Origin: an uncultured Taibaiella sp. | GTDB lineage: Bacteria; Bacteroidota; Bacteroidia; Chitinophagales; Chitinophagaceae | Assembly: GCA_946886975.1 (NCBI GenBank) | Contig: CAMPJV010000203.1 | Span: 1 to 5,261, forward strand | DNA length: 5,261 bases | Direction of reading: 5' to 3' | Shown here: in pieces, positions 1-5,261 of the stretch | Numbering within the stretch: the first letter of the stretch is position 1 | Layout: every line of letters begins with the position of its first letter | Made by a program: the position numbers and the translations under genes | The notes under the pieces: model-generated | Databases searched by the model: none | Told to the model about the DNA's origin: nothing | The model's input: only the letters and a program-made list of their open reading frames with translations

Positions 1-44
1 GTCTCTTCCGGGCTATGGGTATTCAAACCTTCGTTATTTGCCAT
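1..44 (-). CDS. 5' fragment of an unidentified gene downstream of pheS
   Basis: An ATG on the minus strand at 42-44 opens a frame that runs off the left edge: 14 full codons, reading MANNEGLNTHSPEE. It begins 8 nt after the pheS stop codon, which suggests the two are co-transcribed. The short hydrophilic start, with no signal peptide, fits a cytoplasmic protein. No Shine-Dalgarno sequence is visible, but that is also true of the other starts here. The fragment is too short to name a family; I assign no function. That it is a real start is inferred only from its position and the open frame. Confidence 0.45.
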   Translation of the reverse strand, partial: MANNEGLNTHSPEE

Positions 45-52
45 CGTTGGCT

Positions 53-1081
53 TTAAGGTAGACTTTCAAACTGCCGCAGGAAGCGAACATCGTTCTGGGA
101 GTATAATCTCAGGTCATTTACCTGGAACTTTATCTGCGTAATACGCTCTACACCCATCCCAAAGGCAAATCCTGTATACACTTCCGGATCTATGTTGAAG
201 TTTCGAAGCATGTTGGGATGTACCATTCCACACCCCAGTATCTCAACCCATCCTGTATGTTTACACAAGCTGCAACCGCTTCCTCCACACACCGTGCAGG
301 AGATGTCCATTTCCGCGCTCGGCTCTGTAAAAGGGAAATACGATGGGCGGAAACGCACCTTCGTCCCTTCTCCAAACATTTCTGTCACAAAGTAATACAA
401 TGTCTGCTTTAGGTCTGCAAAAGAGACGTCTTTGGCTATAGATAAACCCTCACACTGATGAAAAAAGCAATGCGCGCGGGCCGATATTGTTTCATTCCTG
501 TACACTCTGCCGGGACAAATTACCCTCACCGGCAGCTTTCCCTCTTCCATGATGCGGGACTGCACAGATGAAGTATGTGTACGCAGTACCCAGTCTGGGC
601 TTTGAGACACATAGAACGTGTCCTGCATGTCTCGGGCAGGGTGGTGTTCCGGCATGTTTAGAGATGTAAAGTTGTGCCAGTCATCTTCTATCTCAGGTCC
701 CGTCGCAACACTAAACCCTATCTTCTCAAATATGGAAACTATCTGATTCTCAACCATCCGTAGCGGGTGGCGCGATCCCATCGGAATAGGTGTGCCCGGT
801 AAAGTGGGATCGATCGAGGGACCCTTCTTGCCTCCACCGGACTGTAAAGACTTAAATTCTTCAAACCTGGCCTCCGCTAGTTGCCGGAAGGAATTGAGCA
901 ACTGCCCCGCTTCTTTCTTCTGGTCTGCAGGCACATTTTTCATTTCACCGAAGATCTGCTTCACTATCCCTTTCGTGCCGAGATATTTGATCCGGTAAGC
1001 CTCAACCTCGCCGGCATCCTTTGGCTGAAAAGCTTTGATATCCGCCTCGTGAATACTGATCTGTTGCTGTAGATCCTGCAT
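53..1081 (-). CDS. pheS: Phenylalanine--tRNA ligase alpha subunit
   Basis: This is the catalytic alpha subunit of the (alpha-beta)2 class II phenylalanyl-tRNA synthetase, which charges tRNA-Phe in the cytoplasm. At 342 aa it is full length. Residues 1-85 form the helical N-terminal arm that contacts tRNA, with the conserved RIKYLGTKG at 30-38. The catalytic core follows: motif 1 near 102-123, motif 2 near 186-212 (PGRVYRNE, then FHQCEG), and motif 3 at 305-314 (FAFGMGVERI). The A306 of GFAFG matches the alanine known to gate the phenylalanine pocket in E. coli PheS (A294). Four cysteines, C262, C265, C270 and C273, form a knuckle-like insert before the GMVHPN segment; this is a common variant of bacterial PheS. 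The start at 1081 is chosen because the protein then begins MQDLQQQ, like the family, whereas the in-frame ATG at 1150 adds 23 unlike residues. pheT is not in the window. The gene diverges from the OmpA-family gene. Confidence 0.97.
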   Translation of the reverse strand: MQDLQQQISIHEADIKAFQPKDAGEVEAYRIKYLGTKGIVKQIFGEMKNVPADQKKEAGQLLNSFRQLAEARFEEFKSLQSGGGKKGPSIDPTLPGTPIPMGSRHPLRMVENQIVSIFEKIGFSVATGPEIEDDWHNFTSLNMPEHHPARDMQDTFYVSQSPDWVLRTHTSSVQSRIMEEGKLPVRVICPGRVYRNETISARAHCFFHQCEGLSIAKDVSFADLKQTLYYFVTEMFGEGTKVRFRPSYFPFTEPSAEMDISCTVCGGSGCSLCKHTGWVEILGCGMVHPNMLRNFNIDPEVYTGFAFGMGVERITQIKFQVNDLRLYSQNDVRFLRQFESLP

Positions 1082-1088
1082 AGGGCTG

Positions 1089-1096
1089 CAAATATA
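1089..1096 (-). promoter_or_regulatory. Putative -7 box of the pheS promoter
   Basis: Read on the minus strand this is TATATTTG, an exact match to the Bacteroidota -7 consensus TAnnTTTG. A TTG lies 23 nt upstream as a possible -33 element, at the long end of the accepted spacing. Only 7 nt separate the box from the pheS ATG, so a start site at the usual distance would give a nearly leaderless mRNA. The match is seen; promoter activity is inferred, and an 8-mer with two free positions can occur by chance. Confidence 0.4.
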
Positions 1097-1180
1097 ATTG
1101 TTTGGCTGTATTCTCGGGCCAATTAACGAACTGGGGCATTGTGGCACCATTTTATACCCTCACTCAGAAACCAGTCCGAC

Positions 1181-1963
1181 ATGTCTAAAGTCTTTACTCT
1201 CCTGTGTATTCTATTATGTAGTACGCTGTTGTTTTCCTGTGTTGCCAAGAAAAAGTACCTCGCCGCCACAGGCAATATATCTTCCCTCCGGGCCGATAGC
1301 ATCCGTTTCGAAAGGCAGATCACCGATCTGCAGAACAGAATGGGCCAGATCGAGGCAGCCAACCGCACGACCACCAGCCAGCTTCAGAATACCACAGAGC
1401 AGCTCAACCAAAGCCAGGAAGAGGTGGAGGCACAAAGGCGCAGGCTTCAACAACTACAAGCGCTTATTGATCAACAACGCAAAAACACAGAGGCACTGCG
1501 AAAAAAGATAGCGGATGCGCTAGTAAACTTCGGCTCAAATGAGCTCTCGGTAAGCATGAAAAACGGCAAAGTATATGTCAGTATGCAGGAAAGCCTTCTG
1601 TTTCCCTCAGGCAGCGCATCTGTGAACCCCAGAGGCAAAGAAGCACTGGCCACCTTGGCAAAAGCTCTGAACCAGAACCCCGACATAAATGTAGAGGTCG
1701 AAGGACACACCGATTCCATACCCATCAGCAAGACCTACAAGGACAACTGGGACCTGAGCGTAGCACGGTCCACCTCCATAGCCCGTATACTCATCAAAGA
1801 ATACTATGTCCACCCGACCCGCATCACAGCTAGCGGCAGGGGAGAGTTCAACCCCCTAGATACCAATAGCACACCCGAAGGGCGGCAGCGCAACAGGCGC
1901 ACAGAGATCATCCTCGAGCCTAAGCTTGATGAACTCATGCAGCTCATCCGGGAATCACAGTAG
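1181..1963 (+). CDS. OmpA-family peptidoglycan-binding outer-membrane lipoprotein
   Basis: A 260-aa lipoprotein expected to tether the outer membrane to peptidoglycan. Residues 1-20 are a lipoprotein signal with lipobox LFSC, so C20 is the likely lipidated residue. Residues about 35-112 are rich in Q, E, R and L in a heptad-like pattern and should form a long coiled coil. Residues about 135-248 are an OmpA/MotB C-terminal domain with the hallmarks VEGHTD (172-178), NWDLSVAR (189-196) and RNRRTEI (237-243). D178 and R240 match the residues that in this family hold the diaminopimelate of the peptide stem. The start at 1181 is chosen because it puts the signal peptide at the N-terminus; the in-frame ATG at 1139 adds 14 residues ahead of it. 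No clear Shine-Dalgarno sequence precedes it. The gene stands alone on the plus strand between divergent pheS and a convergent neighbour. The architecture (lipobox, coiled coil, OmpA domain, no beta-barrel) resembles Pal/YiaD-like proteins, but it lacks features for a precise name. Confidence 0.93.
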   Translation: MSKVFTLLCILLCSTLLFSCVAKKKYLAATGNISSLRADSIRFERQITDLQNRMGQIEAANRTTTSQLQNTTEQLNQSQEEVEAQRRRLQQLQALIDQQRKNTEALRKKIADALVNFGSNELSVSMKNGKVYVSMQESLLFPSGSASVNPRGKEALATLAKALNQNPDINVEVEGHTDSIPISKTYKDNWDLSVARSTSIARILIKEYYVHPTRITASGRGEFNPLDTNSTPEGRQRNRRTEIILEPKLDELMQLIRESQ

Positions 1964-2260
1964 GAAAGTCCGTAGAAGTGATATTCGACAAGATCACCTC
2001 CATGGTGTAGCATAGAATAGCTGAACGTCTTCCGGTCAAACCTATAAGGTCAGTGTACCAGGCCCAATGGGTTCACCTTGCCTTTGCTACCATTATTCAA
2101 TGGAGGTGCCCCAGAGTATACGAGGAGTATACCGGGAGTTGCACCCAGGTTCATTTCCTGTACCCGACCTGAAGCTCTGCTGCATCTGCCCTGTATCTGT
2201 CCTATAGCTCATACTATGTTTGGAACGTATTTGAGCGAAAAAAGCAAGACTCCGGCTTCT
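1964..2260. other. Gene-free convergent spacer with nested inverted repeats
   Basis: No convincing protein or tRNA gene lies here. A perfect 9-bp inverted repeat pairs 1995-2003 (CACCTCCAT) with 2100-2108. Just inside it, TGGT-gt-AGCA (2003-2012) can pair with TGCTACCA (2085-2092) with a 2-nt bulge. Further in, GTGTACC (2053-2059) pairs with GGTTCAC (2070-2076) apart from one T-T mismatch. A competing 5-bp hairpin, GTGAT (1978-1982) with ATCAC (1993-1997), overlaps the outer arm. An 8-nt direct repeat, GAGTATAC, sits at 2114-2121 and 2125-2132. The stretch could be the long 3' untranslated region of the lipoprotein mRNA, a small structured RNA, or decayed sequence; the pairing is visible, its use is not. 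Confidence 0.35.
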
Positions 2261-2300
2261 AAAAGAGAAAGAGGCGATATCCGTCATGAGATATCGCCTC
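2261..2300 (-). terminator. Intrinsic terminator of the secreted-protein gene
   Basis: GAGGCGATATC (2271-2281) and GATATCGCCTC (2290-2300) form a perfect 11-bp stem with an 8-nt loop. On the minus strand the stem is followed by TTTCTCTTTT (2261-2270), the layout of a Rho-independent terminator. It lies 24 nt past the stop codon at 2325. On the plus strand no T-run follows the stem directly, so it may be a weaker stop for readthrough from the convergent lipoprotein gene. A second T-run lies further along the minus strand at about 2239-2243. Confidence 0.85.
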
Positions 2301-2324
2301 CACTATAGCATTTTCCGAATTAAG

Positions 2325-3707
2325 TTACTCTTTAATCCACTTGACGGCAGCAGACGATGACGTACTGCTCACTTTTATCATATATACACCGGGTGCCAGC
2401 GACGTAGGCAGGTCAAGGCTTTGTGCCCCCGCACCAGCGGCAGCAGTCGTTCTCCAAACCCGCTCACCAACAACGTTGATTACTTCCACCTTCACCAGTT
2501 CGGCCCTGCTTAGCGAGAATTGAATTTTGGCCGAAGTTGCTGATGGGTTAGGCACCACAGACATGTTCGCTCCTCCAAATATTGTATTGGAAATGCCCAA
2601 AGGAATTATGTTTAACGTGTCATCCACCACATTATAGGCAGTGATAGGGGCCCCTGTGCTATTGATCATCTTCACATTGTCGAAATACAGGATTCCCTGT
2701 CCGGTACTCGCCGCCGGTATTGTGAAGGTAACATTGGCAATCGTGCCATCTCCTGATATGTTTTGCTTGTCAGTGCGTGCATACGCCCAGTCCAGTTGGT
2801 TATTATTCACCGCCTTACCAAAGCGGAGCGTGCCGGCCGCATTGCCTAGCCAGCTTGTATTGTAGCTTACAGTCATCGGAGCGCTTAGCGTTATCCCGTC
2901 CAGTTTTATGCTCGCCGCCAGGCCGTATATGCCATTCATCGGGTAAGTGGCATTGCCTAGCTTAATTGGTACAGATATGGTAGATCCAGCTACAATACTT
3001 ACGCCCGTAAAATCAAAGTATAGGTCAGGATCAGTAGTCGTCTTAAGTTGTGGACTATGTGGCGCCTGCTTCAGGTGCACGAGGCCATAATTGTTATAGA
3101 TGGCAAGAGTGTCATTAATATCCACTATGCCGTCCCCGTTACAGTCTGAGTTCTTGTCGTTCACACCCGTGGTTATCAAATAAGGCCACCAGTCCTTAGA
3201 GAACTGTGCCGACCACGCATTGCTGGCGCCCGAACGTGTATAGCCCTGATTGCCATAGTCAAGGGCCAGGTCCAGAGCATCCATATTATTCACTACAAGG
3301 TCATAGTTCACGTCGCCTGGCCATATAGAGTCCTGGCAATTGGTTCCGGGAGGAGGTATGGTGAATAGCGGAGTGTAGCTCGTGACTGTACTGCATGTCA
3401 CTGCAACTCTCAGCAACCCGCCGGCATATAATAGGCCCGCTCCGTTTAAAGTGTCAGTAGTAGCTCCGGGAATTGCAGTCCATGCTACTGAGCCGAGTGG
3501 AGACATTTCCCACTGCAGGGTTATCCCTGCATTTTGCGTAAACCCCGCCACATAAAACCACAGCGCGTGTTGATTACTAAGGCAATAATTCAGCGTGGTG
3601 CCGTTGTAAATTATCCCTGCCGCAGGGGCGCCATTACAGGGCTGAGCCTTAGCAATGTTTGTGGTCAGAAGGAAGATGAAACCGAAAACGAGTAATAGTC
3701 TAGCCAT
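2325..3707 (-). CDS. T9SS-secreted protein with dockerin-like and cohesin-like domains
   Basis: A 460-aa exported protein of unknown exact role. Residues 1-21 are a Sec signal peptide ending AKA, cut before Q22. Residues about 24-125 look like an Ig-like domain, with C24, C42, C105 and C124. Two EF-hand-type calcium loops of dockerin pattern follow: D132-x-N134-x-D136...N140..D143, and DCNGDGIVDIND at 188-199. They are separated by a longer, W-rich linker (W165, W173, W174) than in clostridial dockerins. Residues about 229-368 have the pattern of a cohesin/carbohydrate-binding beta-sandwich (GSTISVPIKLGN, then GIYGLAASIKLDG). Residues about 380-460 are a type A sorting domain of the type IX secretion system: VVPNPSA, NVVGERV, LAPGVYMIKV, and a terminal KWIKE. 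By family knowledge the C-terminal domain is removed on export and the protein is released or attached to the surface. The start at 3707 places the signal peptide at the N-terminus. A strong terminator follows the gene, which appears to be monocistronic. A scaffold or adhesin role is inferred; no catalytic domain is visible. Confidence 0.85.
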   Translation of the reverse strand: MARLLLVFGFIFLLTTNIAKAQPCNGAPAAGIIYNGTTLNYCLSNQHALWFYVAGFTQNAGITLQWEMSPLGSVAWTAIPGATTDTLNGAGLLYAGGLLRVAVTCSTVTSYTPLFTIPPPGTNCQDSIWPGDVNYDLVVNNMDALDLALDYGNQGYTRSGASNAWSAQFSKDWWPYLITTGVNDKNSDCNGDGIVDINDTLAIYNNYGLVHLKQAPHSPQLKTTTDPDLYFDFTGVSIVAGSTISVPIKLGNATYPMNGIYGLAASIKLDGITLSAPMTVSYNTSWLGNAAGTLRFGKAVNNNQLDWAYARTDKQNISGDGTIANVTFTIPAASTGQGILYFDNVKMINSTGAPITAYNVVDDTLNIIPLGISNTIFGGANMSVVPNPSATSAKIQFSLSRAELVKVEVINVVGERVWRTTAAAGAGAQSLDLPTSLAPGVYMIKVSSTSSSAAVKWIKE

Positions 3708-3845
3708 AAGAATGGAGGATTTGGTTACTGAAGGAAGTAAAAAGTTAATTATGTGTACTTGGTAAAGACGGTCCGATCCGGCGAAACGTTGGTTTGGTCG
3801 TAAAATTTGTCACAGCTTTTGAGCCTTAGCGTGAAGGAAGTAATG
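3708..3845. other. Intergenic region with 12-bp direct repeat
   Basis: This 138-bp spacer separates the stop of the GGGP synthase gene from the start of the secreted-protein gene and should hold the latter's promoter. TGAAGGAAGTAA occurs perfectly at both ends, at 3729-3740 and 3832-3843. Minus-strand TAACTTTT (3740-3747) is a one-mismatch -7 candidate, but no clear -33 box stands at the right distance, so I do not call a promoter. Confidence 0.4.
3802..3833 (-). terminator. Weak candidate terminator after the GGGP synthase gene
   Basis: On the minus strand, 13 nt past the stop codon, CACGCT can pair with AGC-GTG (bulged T) around a loop of about 10 nt (3811-3833). It is followed within a few nt by ACAAATTTTA. 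The stem is short and bulged and the T-run is brief and offset, so this is a tentative call. Confidence 0.25.
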
Positions 3846-4607
3846 TTATTTGTTGATAGCCGCGGTTGCCTCCTTTGTAGCCTGGGCTAGCTCCTTGATC
3901 AGCATCGGATCGCGCTCTATAGCGTTGCCTACCACTATTATGTTCGCTCCAGCTTTGCAGTTGCTGTACACCTTTTCAGCCGTATGAATGCCGCCCCCGA
4001 CAAAGAGTGGAATTTCAATATGGGAGGCCACCTTATGCAGCATTTCCTCTGAAATTGGATTTCTGGCGCCACTACCCGCATCCATATATATCACGTGCTT
4101 TCCCTGCAGTTCCCCTGCCCACGCGGTGCAAAGGGCAATGTCCGGCTTGTTAGCTGGTAAGGGCGCCGAATGACTCATGTAGGATACTGTTGTGGGTACA
4201 CCGCCGTCCACCACTATATAGCCCGTGGATATCACTTCCAGTCCGCTCGCCTTCACCATCGGGGCCGACACCACGTGCTGACCAATCAGCAGGTCCGCGT
4301 TCCGCCCAGATATAAGGGAAAGGTATAAAAGAGCGTCTGCATAGGGGCTCACCTGCGCAGGACTGCCTGGAAATAAGATAACAGGGATATCAGATTCAGC
4401 CTTAAATCTTTGAATGCATGTATCTATCTGGTGTGCTACAACAAGGCTGCCGCCCATCAGCAAGTAATCCACCTTTGCATCATTACACAGCTCGGCTAGA
4501 TATGGCATGTCTGATGGCGCTATCTTATCCGGATCCACTAGCACCGCAAACCCGCTTTTTCCTTTCTTCTTCAGGCTACATAGTTCTTGATATATCTTCC
4601 CTGCCAT
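3846..4607 (-). CDS. Geranylgeranylglyceryl phosphate synthase family protein (PcrB/GGGPS)
   Basis: A 253-aa TIM-barrel prenyltransferase of the GGGPS/PcrB family. These enzymes join a polyprenyl diphosphate to sn-glycerol-1-phosphate through an ether bond, the first step of archaeal membrane lipids. Relatives in Bacteroidota are known, but their physiological product is not settled. Family signatures run along the whole length: LVDPDK (23-28), MGGS (51-54), LFPG (78-81), STGYIVVDGG (127-136), TVSYMS (140-145), YMDAGSGA (174-181), VGGGI (203-207) and VVGNAIE (225-231). The GGG and GN segments are the phosphate-binding loops; YMDAGSGA lines the glycerol-phosphate site. It is cytoplasmic or peripheral to the membrane, with no signal peptide. 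Length and spacing fit the group that includes Bacteroidota enzymes. The ATG at 4607 gives a normal N-terminus; a GGTGA about 9 nt upstream is at best a weak ribosome site. It follows mscL by 50 bp on the same strand and may be read from mscL's transcript or its own promoter. Prenyl chain length cannot be told from sequence alone. Confidence 0.92.
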   Translation of the reverse strand: MAGKIYQELCSLKKKGKSGFAVLVDPDKIAPSDMPYLAELCNDAKVDYLLMGGSLVVAHQIDTCIQRFKAESDIPVILFPGSPAQVSPYADALLYLSLISGRNADLLIGQHVVSAPMVKASGLEVISTGYIVVDGGVPTTVSYMSHSAPLPANKPDIALCTAWAGELQGKHVIYMDAGSGARNPISEEMLHKVASHIEIPLFVGGGIHTAEKVYSNCKAGANIIVVGNAIERDPMLIKELAQATKEATAAINK

Positions 4608-4628
4608 AATTAGATCACCACAAAAAAA

Positions 4629-4657
4629 CAGAAATAATCGTTCTTATGCTACACAAA
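4629..4657 (-). promoter_or_regulatory. Possible promoter of the GGGP synthase gene
   Basis: On the minus strand TTTG (4654-4657), then 17 nt, then TATTTCTG (4629-4636), fits the Bacteroidota arrangement TTTG / TAnnTTTG with one mismatch in the -7 box. It would give a leader of roughly 15-20 nt before the ATG at 4607. It would also let the gene be transcribed without mscL. Seen as a pattern only. Confidence 0.33.
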
Positions 4658-5107
4658 TCATCTGCCTGGGCCTTGTTTTTTCAGCTCATCCCTTATTTCC
4701 ATTAGTAATTGGTCTGTCGAAGACGGGGCTGCCGGAGCAGCTGCCTCCTCCTCTTTTTTCCTTTGCATCCTGCTCATCGCCTGAATAGCAAGGAATATGA
4801 AGAAAGCTATAATAAGGAAGTCCACGATGGTTTGAATGAAGTCTCCATAAGCTAGCACATTTGCTCCGTCTCCCTTTGCATCCGCAAGCGACTTATAGTC
4901 TGAACCTGTCTTCCCTGGTGTCAGCACATAGAACAGATCTGTGAACTTCTGACCATTAGGGGTCAGCTTGCCTATTATAGGCATGATAATATCATCAACC
5001 AGGGCCGTAATGATCTTACCGAAAGCCCCGCCGATAATAACCGCTACAGCGAGGTCCACTACGTTTCCCTTGAAGGCACAAGCCTTGAAATCCTTCAGAA
5101 AGCCCAT
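4658..5107 (-). CDS. mscL: Large-conductance mechanosensitive channel MscL
   Basis: A 149-aa inner-membrane channel that opens under membrane tension and releases small solutes during hypo-osmotic shock; it works as a homopentamer. The short amphipathic N-terminus [10 protein letters not shown] is followed by the signature [19 protein letters not shown] (13-31) in the pore-lining first membrane helix (about 15-45). A periplasmic loop spans about 46-86, and the second helix about 87-111 ([18 protein letters not shown]). A charged RKKEEE stretch, an A/P linker and a C-terminal helix (about 131-145, ending ELKKQ) form the usual cytoplasmic bundle. The length is slightly above the E. coli protein's 136 aa, mostly from the loop and the linker. 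The start at 5107 gives the canonical MGFLKDF beginning; the leader is A/T-rich with no Shine-Dalgarno sequence. It precedes the GGGP synthase gene by 50 bp with no terminator between, so co-transcription is possible. Confidence 0.97.
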   Translation of the reverse strand: MGFLKDFKACAFKGNVVDLAVAVIIGGAFGKIITALVDDIIMPIIGKLTPNGQKFTDLFYVLTPGKTGSDYKSLADAKGDGANVLAYGDFIQTIVDFLIIAFFIFLAIQAMSRMQRKKEEEAAAPAAPSSTDQLLMEIRDELKKQGPGR

Positions 5108-5119
5108 AATAAAACTGTT

Positions 5120-5261
5120 TTAATAAGTACAATGTATAAAAAATAGTTGATGCGACGTCCCCACATTAATTTTCAGGTTAAGGAACTTAGTAGTCTTCAC
5201 TTCCCATAGGTACACTTTGAAGCGACCATCCAGTTTAGGGCAATATGCTGTAGCATAGTAT
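5120..5261 (-). CDS. Possible C-terminal tail of an upstream gene
   Basis: One minus-strand frame stays open for 46 codons from the right edge and stops with TAA at 5120-5122, 12 nt before the mscL ATG. Its first part (YCPKLDGRFKVYLWEVK) is protein-like, while the last part (LFFIHCTY) is less so. The other two minus-strand frames close earlier. An open run of this length is not rare by chance, and the stretch could equally be the mscL promoter region. I recognise no family. Confidence 0.22.
   Translation of the reverse strand, partial: YYATAYCPKLDGRFKVYLWEVKTTKFLNLKINVGTSHQLFFIHCTY
5244..5257. repeat. Small inverted repeat TATGCT-gt-AGCATA
   Basis: A perfect 6-bp inverted repeat with a 2-nt centre about 140 bp upstream of mscL. 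The loop is too short for a good RNA hairpin, so if it is functional it is more likely a dyad site for a DNA-binding protein. It could be chance. Confidence 0.25.

Noticed and set aside
1082..1150. In-frame upstream ATG extending pheS by 23 residues
   Set aside because: The added residues are unlike PheS N-termini and would place the start across most of the divergent promoter gap; the ATG at 1081 gives the family's normal beginning.
1139..1180. In-frame upstream ATG extending the lipoprotein by 14 residues
   Set aside because: It would put polar residues ahead of the lipoprotein signal peptide; starting at 1181 gives a standard 20-residue signal ending in LFSC.
1098..1511. Open frame of 137 codons on the plus strand overlapping pheS and the lipoprotein gene
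   Set aside because: It overlaps two well-supported genes in other frames, shows no family motifs and reads as low-complexity shadow sequence.
2046..2079. Resemblance of CCAGGCCC and the surrounding pairing to the SRP RNA core
   Set aside because: The diagnostic GGAA tetraloop and AGCA side of the symmetric loop are missing on both strands.
2132..2148. tRNA T-arm-like hairpin on the minus strand (CTGGG, loop TGCAACT, CCCGG)
   Set aside because: The loop departs from TTCRANY at one position, and no matching acceptor stem, D-arm or anticodon arm could be found at the required distances.
2215..2222. Plus-strand TATGTTTG matching TAnnTTTG
   Set aside because: There is no -33 element at a suitable distance and no plus-strand gene downstream.
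2093..2287. Minus-strand open frame of 64 codons in the convergent spacer
   Set aside because: Its ATG lies in the terminator hairpin loop, so it would be cut off from the upstream transcript; no family resemblance.
2078..2308. Plus-strand open frame of 76 codons in the convergent spacer
   Set aside because: It runs through the terminator hairpin, has no recognisable domain and its composition is not protein-like.

Overview
The window looks like a chromosomal segment of a member of the Bacteroidota, most likely from the Chitinophagaceae/Sphingobacteriia side of the phylum (inference from protein style, not a placement). Evidence: a secreted protein with a type IX secretion C-terminal sorting domain, a Bacteroidota-type geranylgeranylglyceryl phosphate synthase homologue, start codons without clear Shine-Dalgarno sequences, and promoter-like boxes resembling the Bacteroidota -7 consensus TAnnTTTG.

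Layout. At the left edge (minus strand) lie the first 14 codons of an unidentified gene, 8 nt downstream of pheS (53-1081, minus), which encodes the phenylalanyl-tRNA synthetase alpha subunit. A 99-bp divergent gap separates pheS from an OmpA-family peptidoglycan-binding lipoprotein (1181-1963, plus). That gene converges on a T9SS-secreted cohesin/dockerin-like protein (2325-3707, minus). The 361-bp convergent gap holds a strong intrinsic terminator (2261-2300) for the minus-strand gene, plus nested inverted repeats without an obvious gene. Upstream, also on the minus strand, come a GGGP-synthase-family protein (3846-4607) and mscL (4658-5107), 50 bp apart. The right edge may carry the tail of another minus-strand gene ending 12 nt before mscL, but this is weakly supported.

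How the genes work together. There is no single pathway. pheS is translation housekeeping. The lipoprotein, the GGGP synthase homologue and MscL are all envelope-related: peptidoglycan anchoring, ether-lipid head-group chemistry and osmotic release. mscL and the GGGP synthase gene could share a transcript. The large secreted protein probably ends on the cell surface or outside the cell.

Most worth a second look: the secreted protein that carries both a dockerin-like EF-hand pair and a cohesin-like fold; the archaeal-type lipid enzyme beside mscL; the structured, gene-free stretch at about 1978-2108; and a promoter box so close to the pheS start that its mRNA may be nearly leaderless. I saw no mobile element, CRISPR array, tRNA or rRNA.
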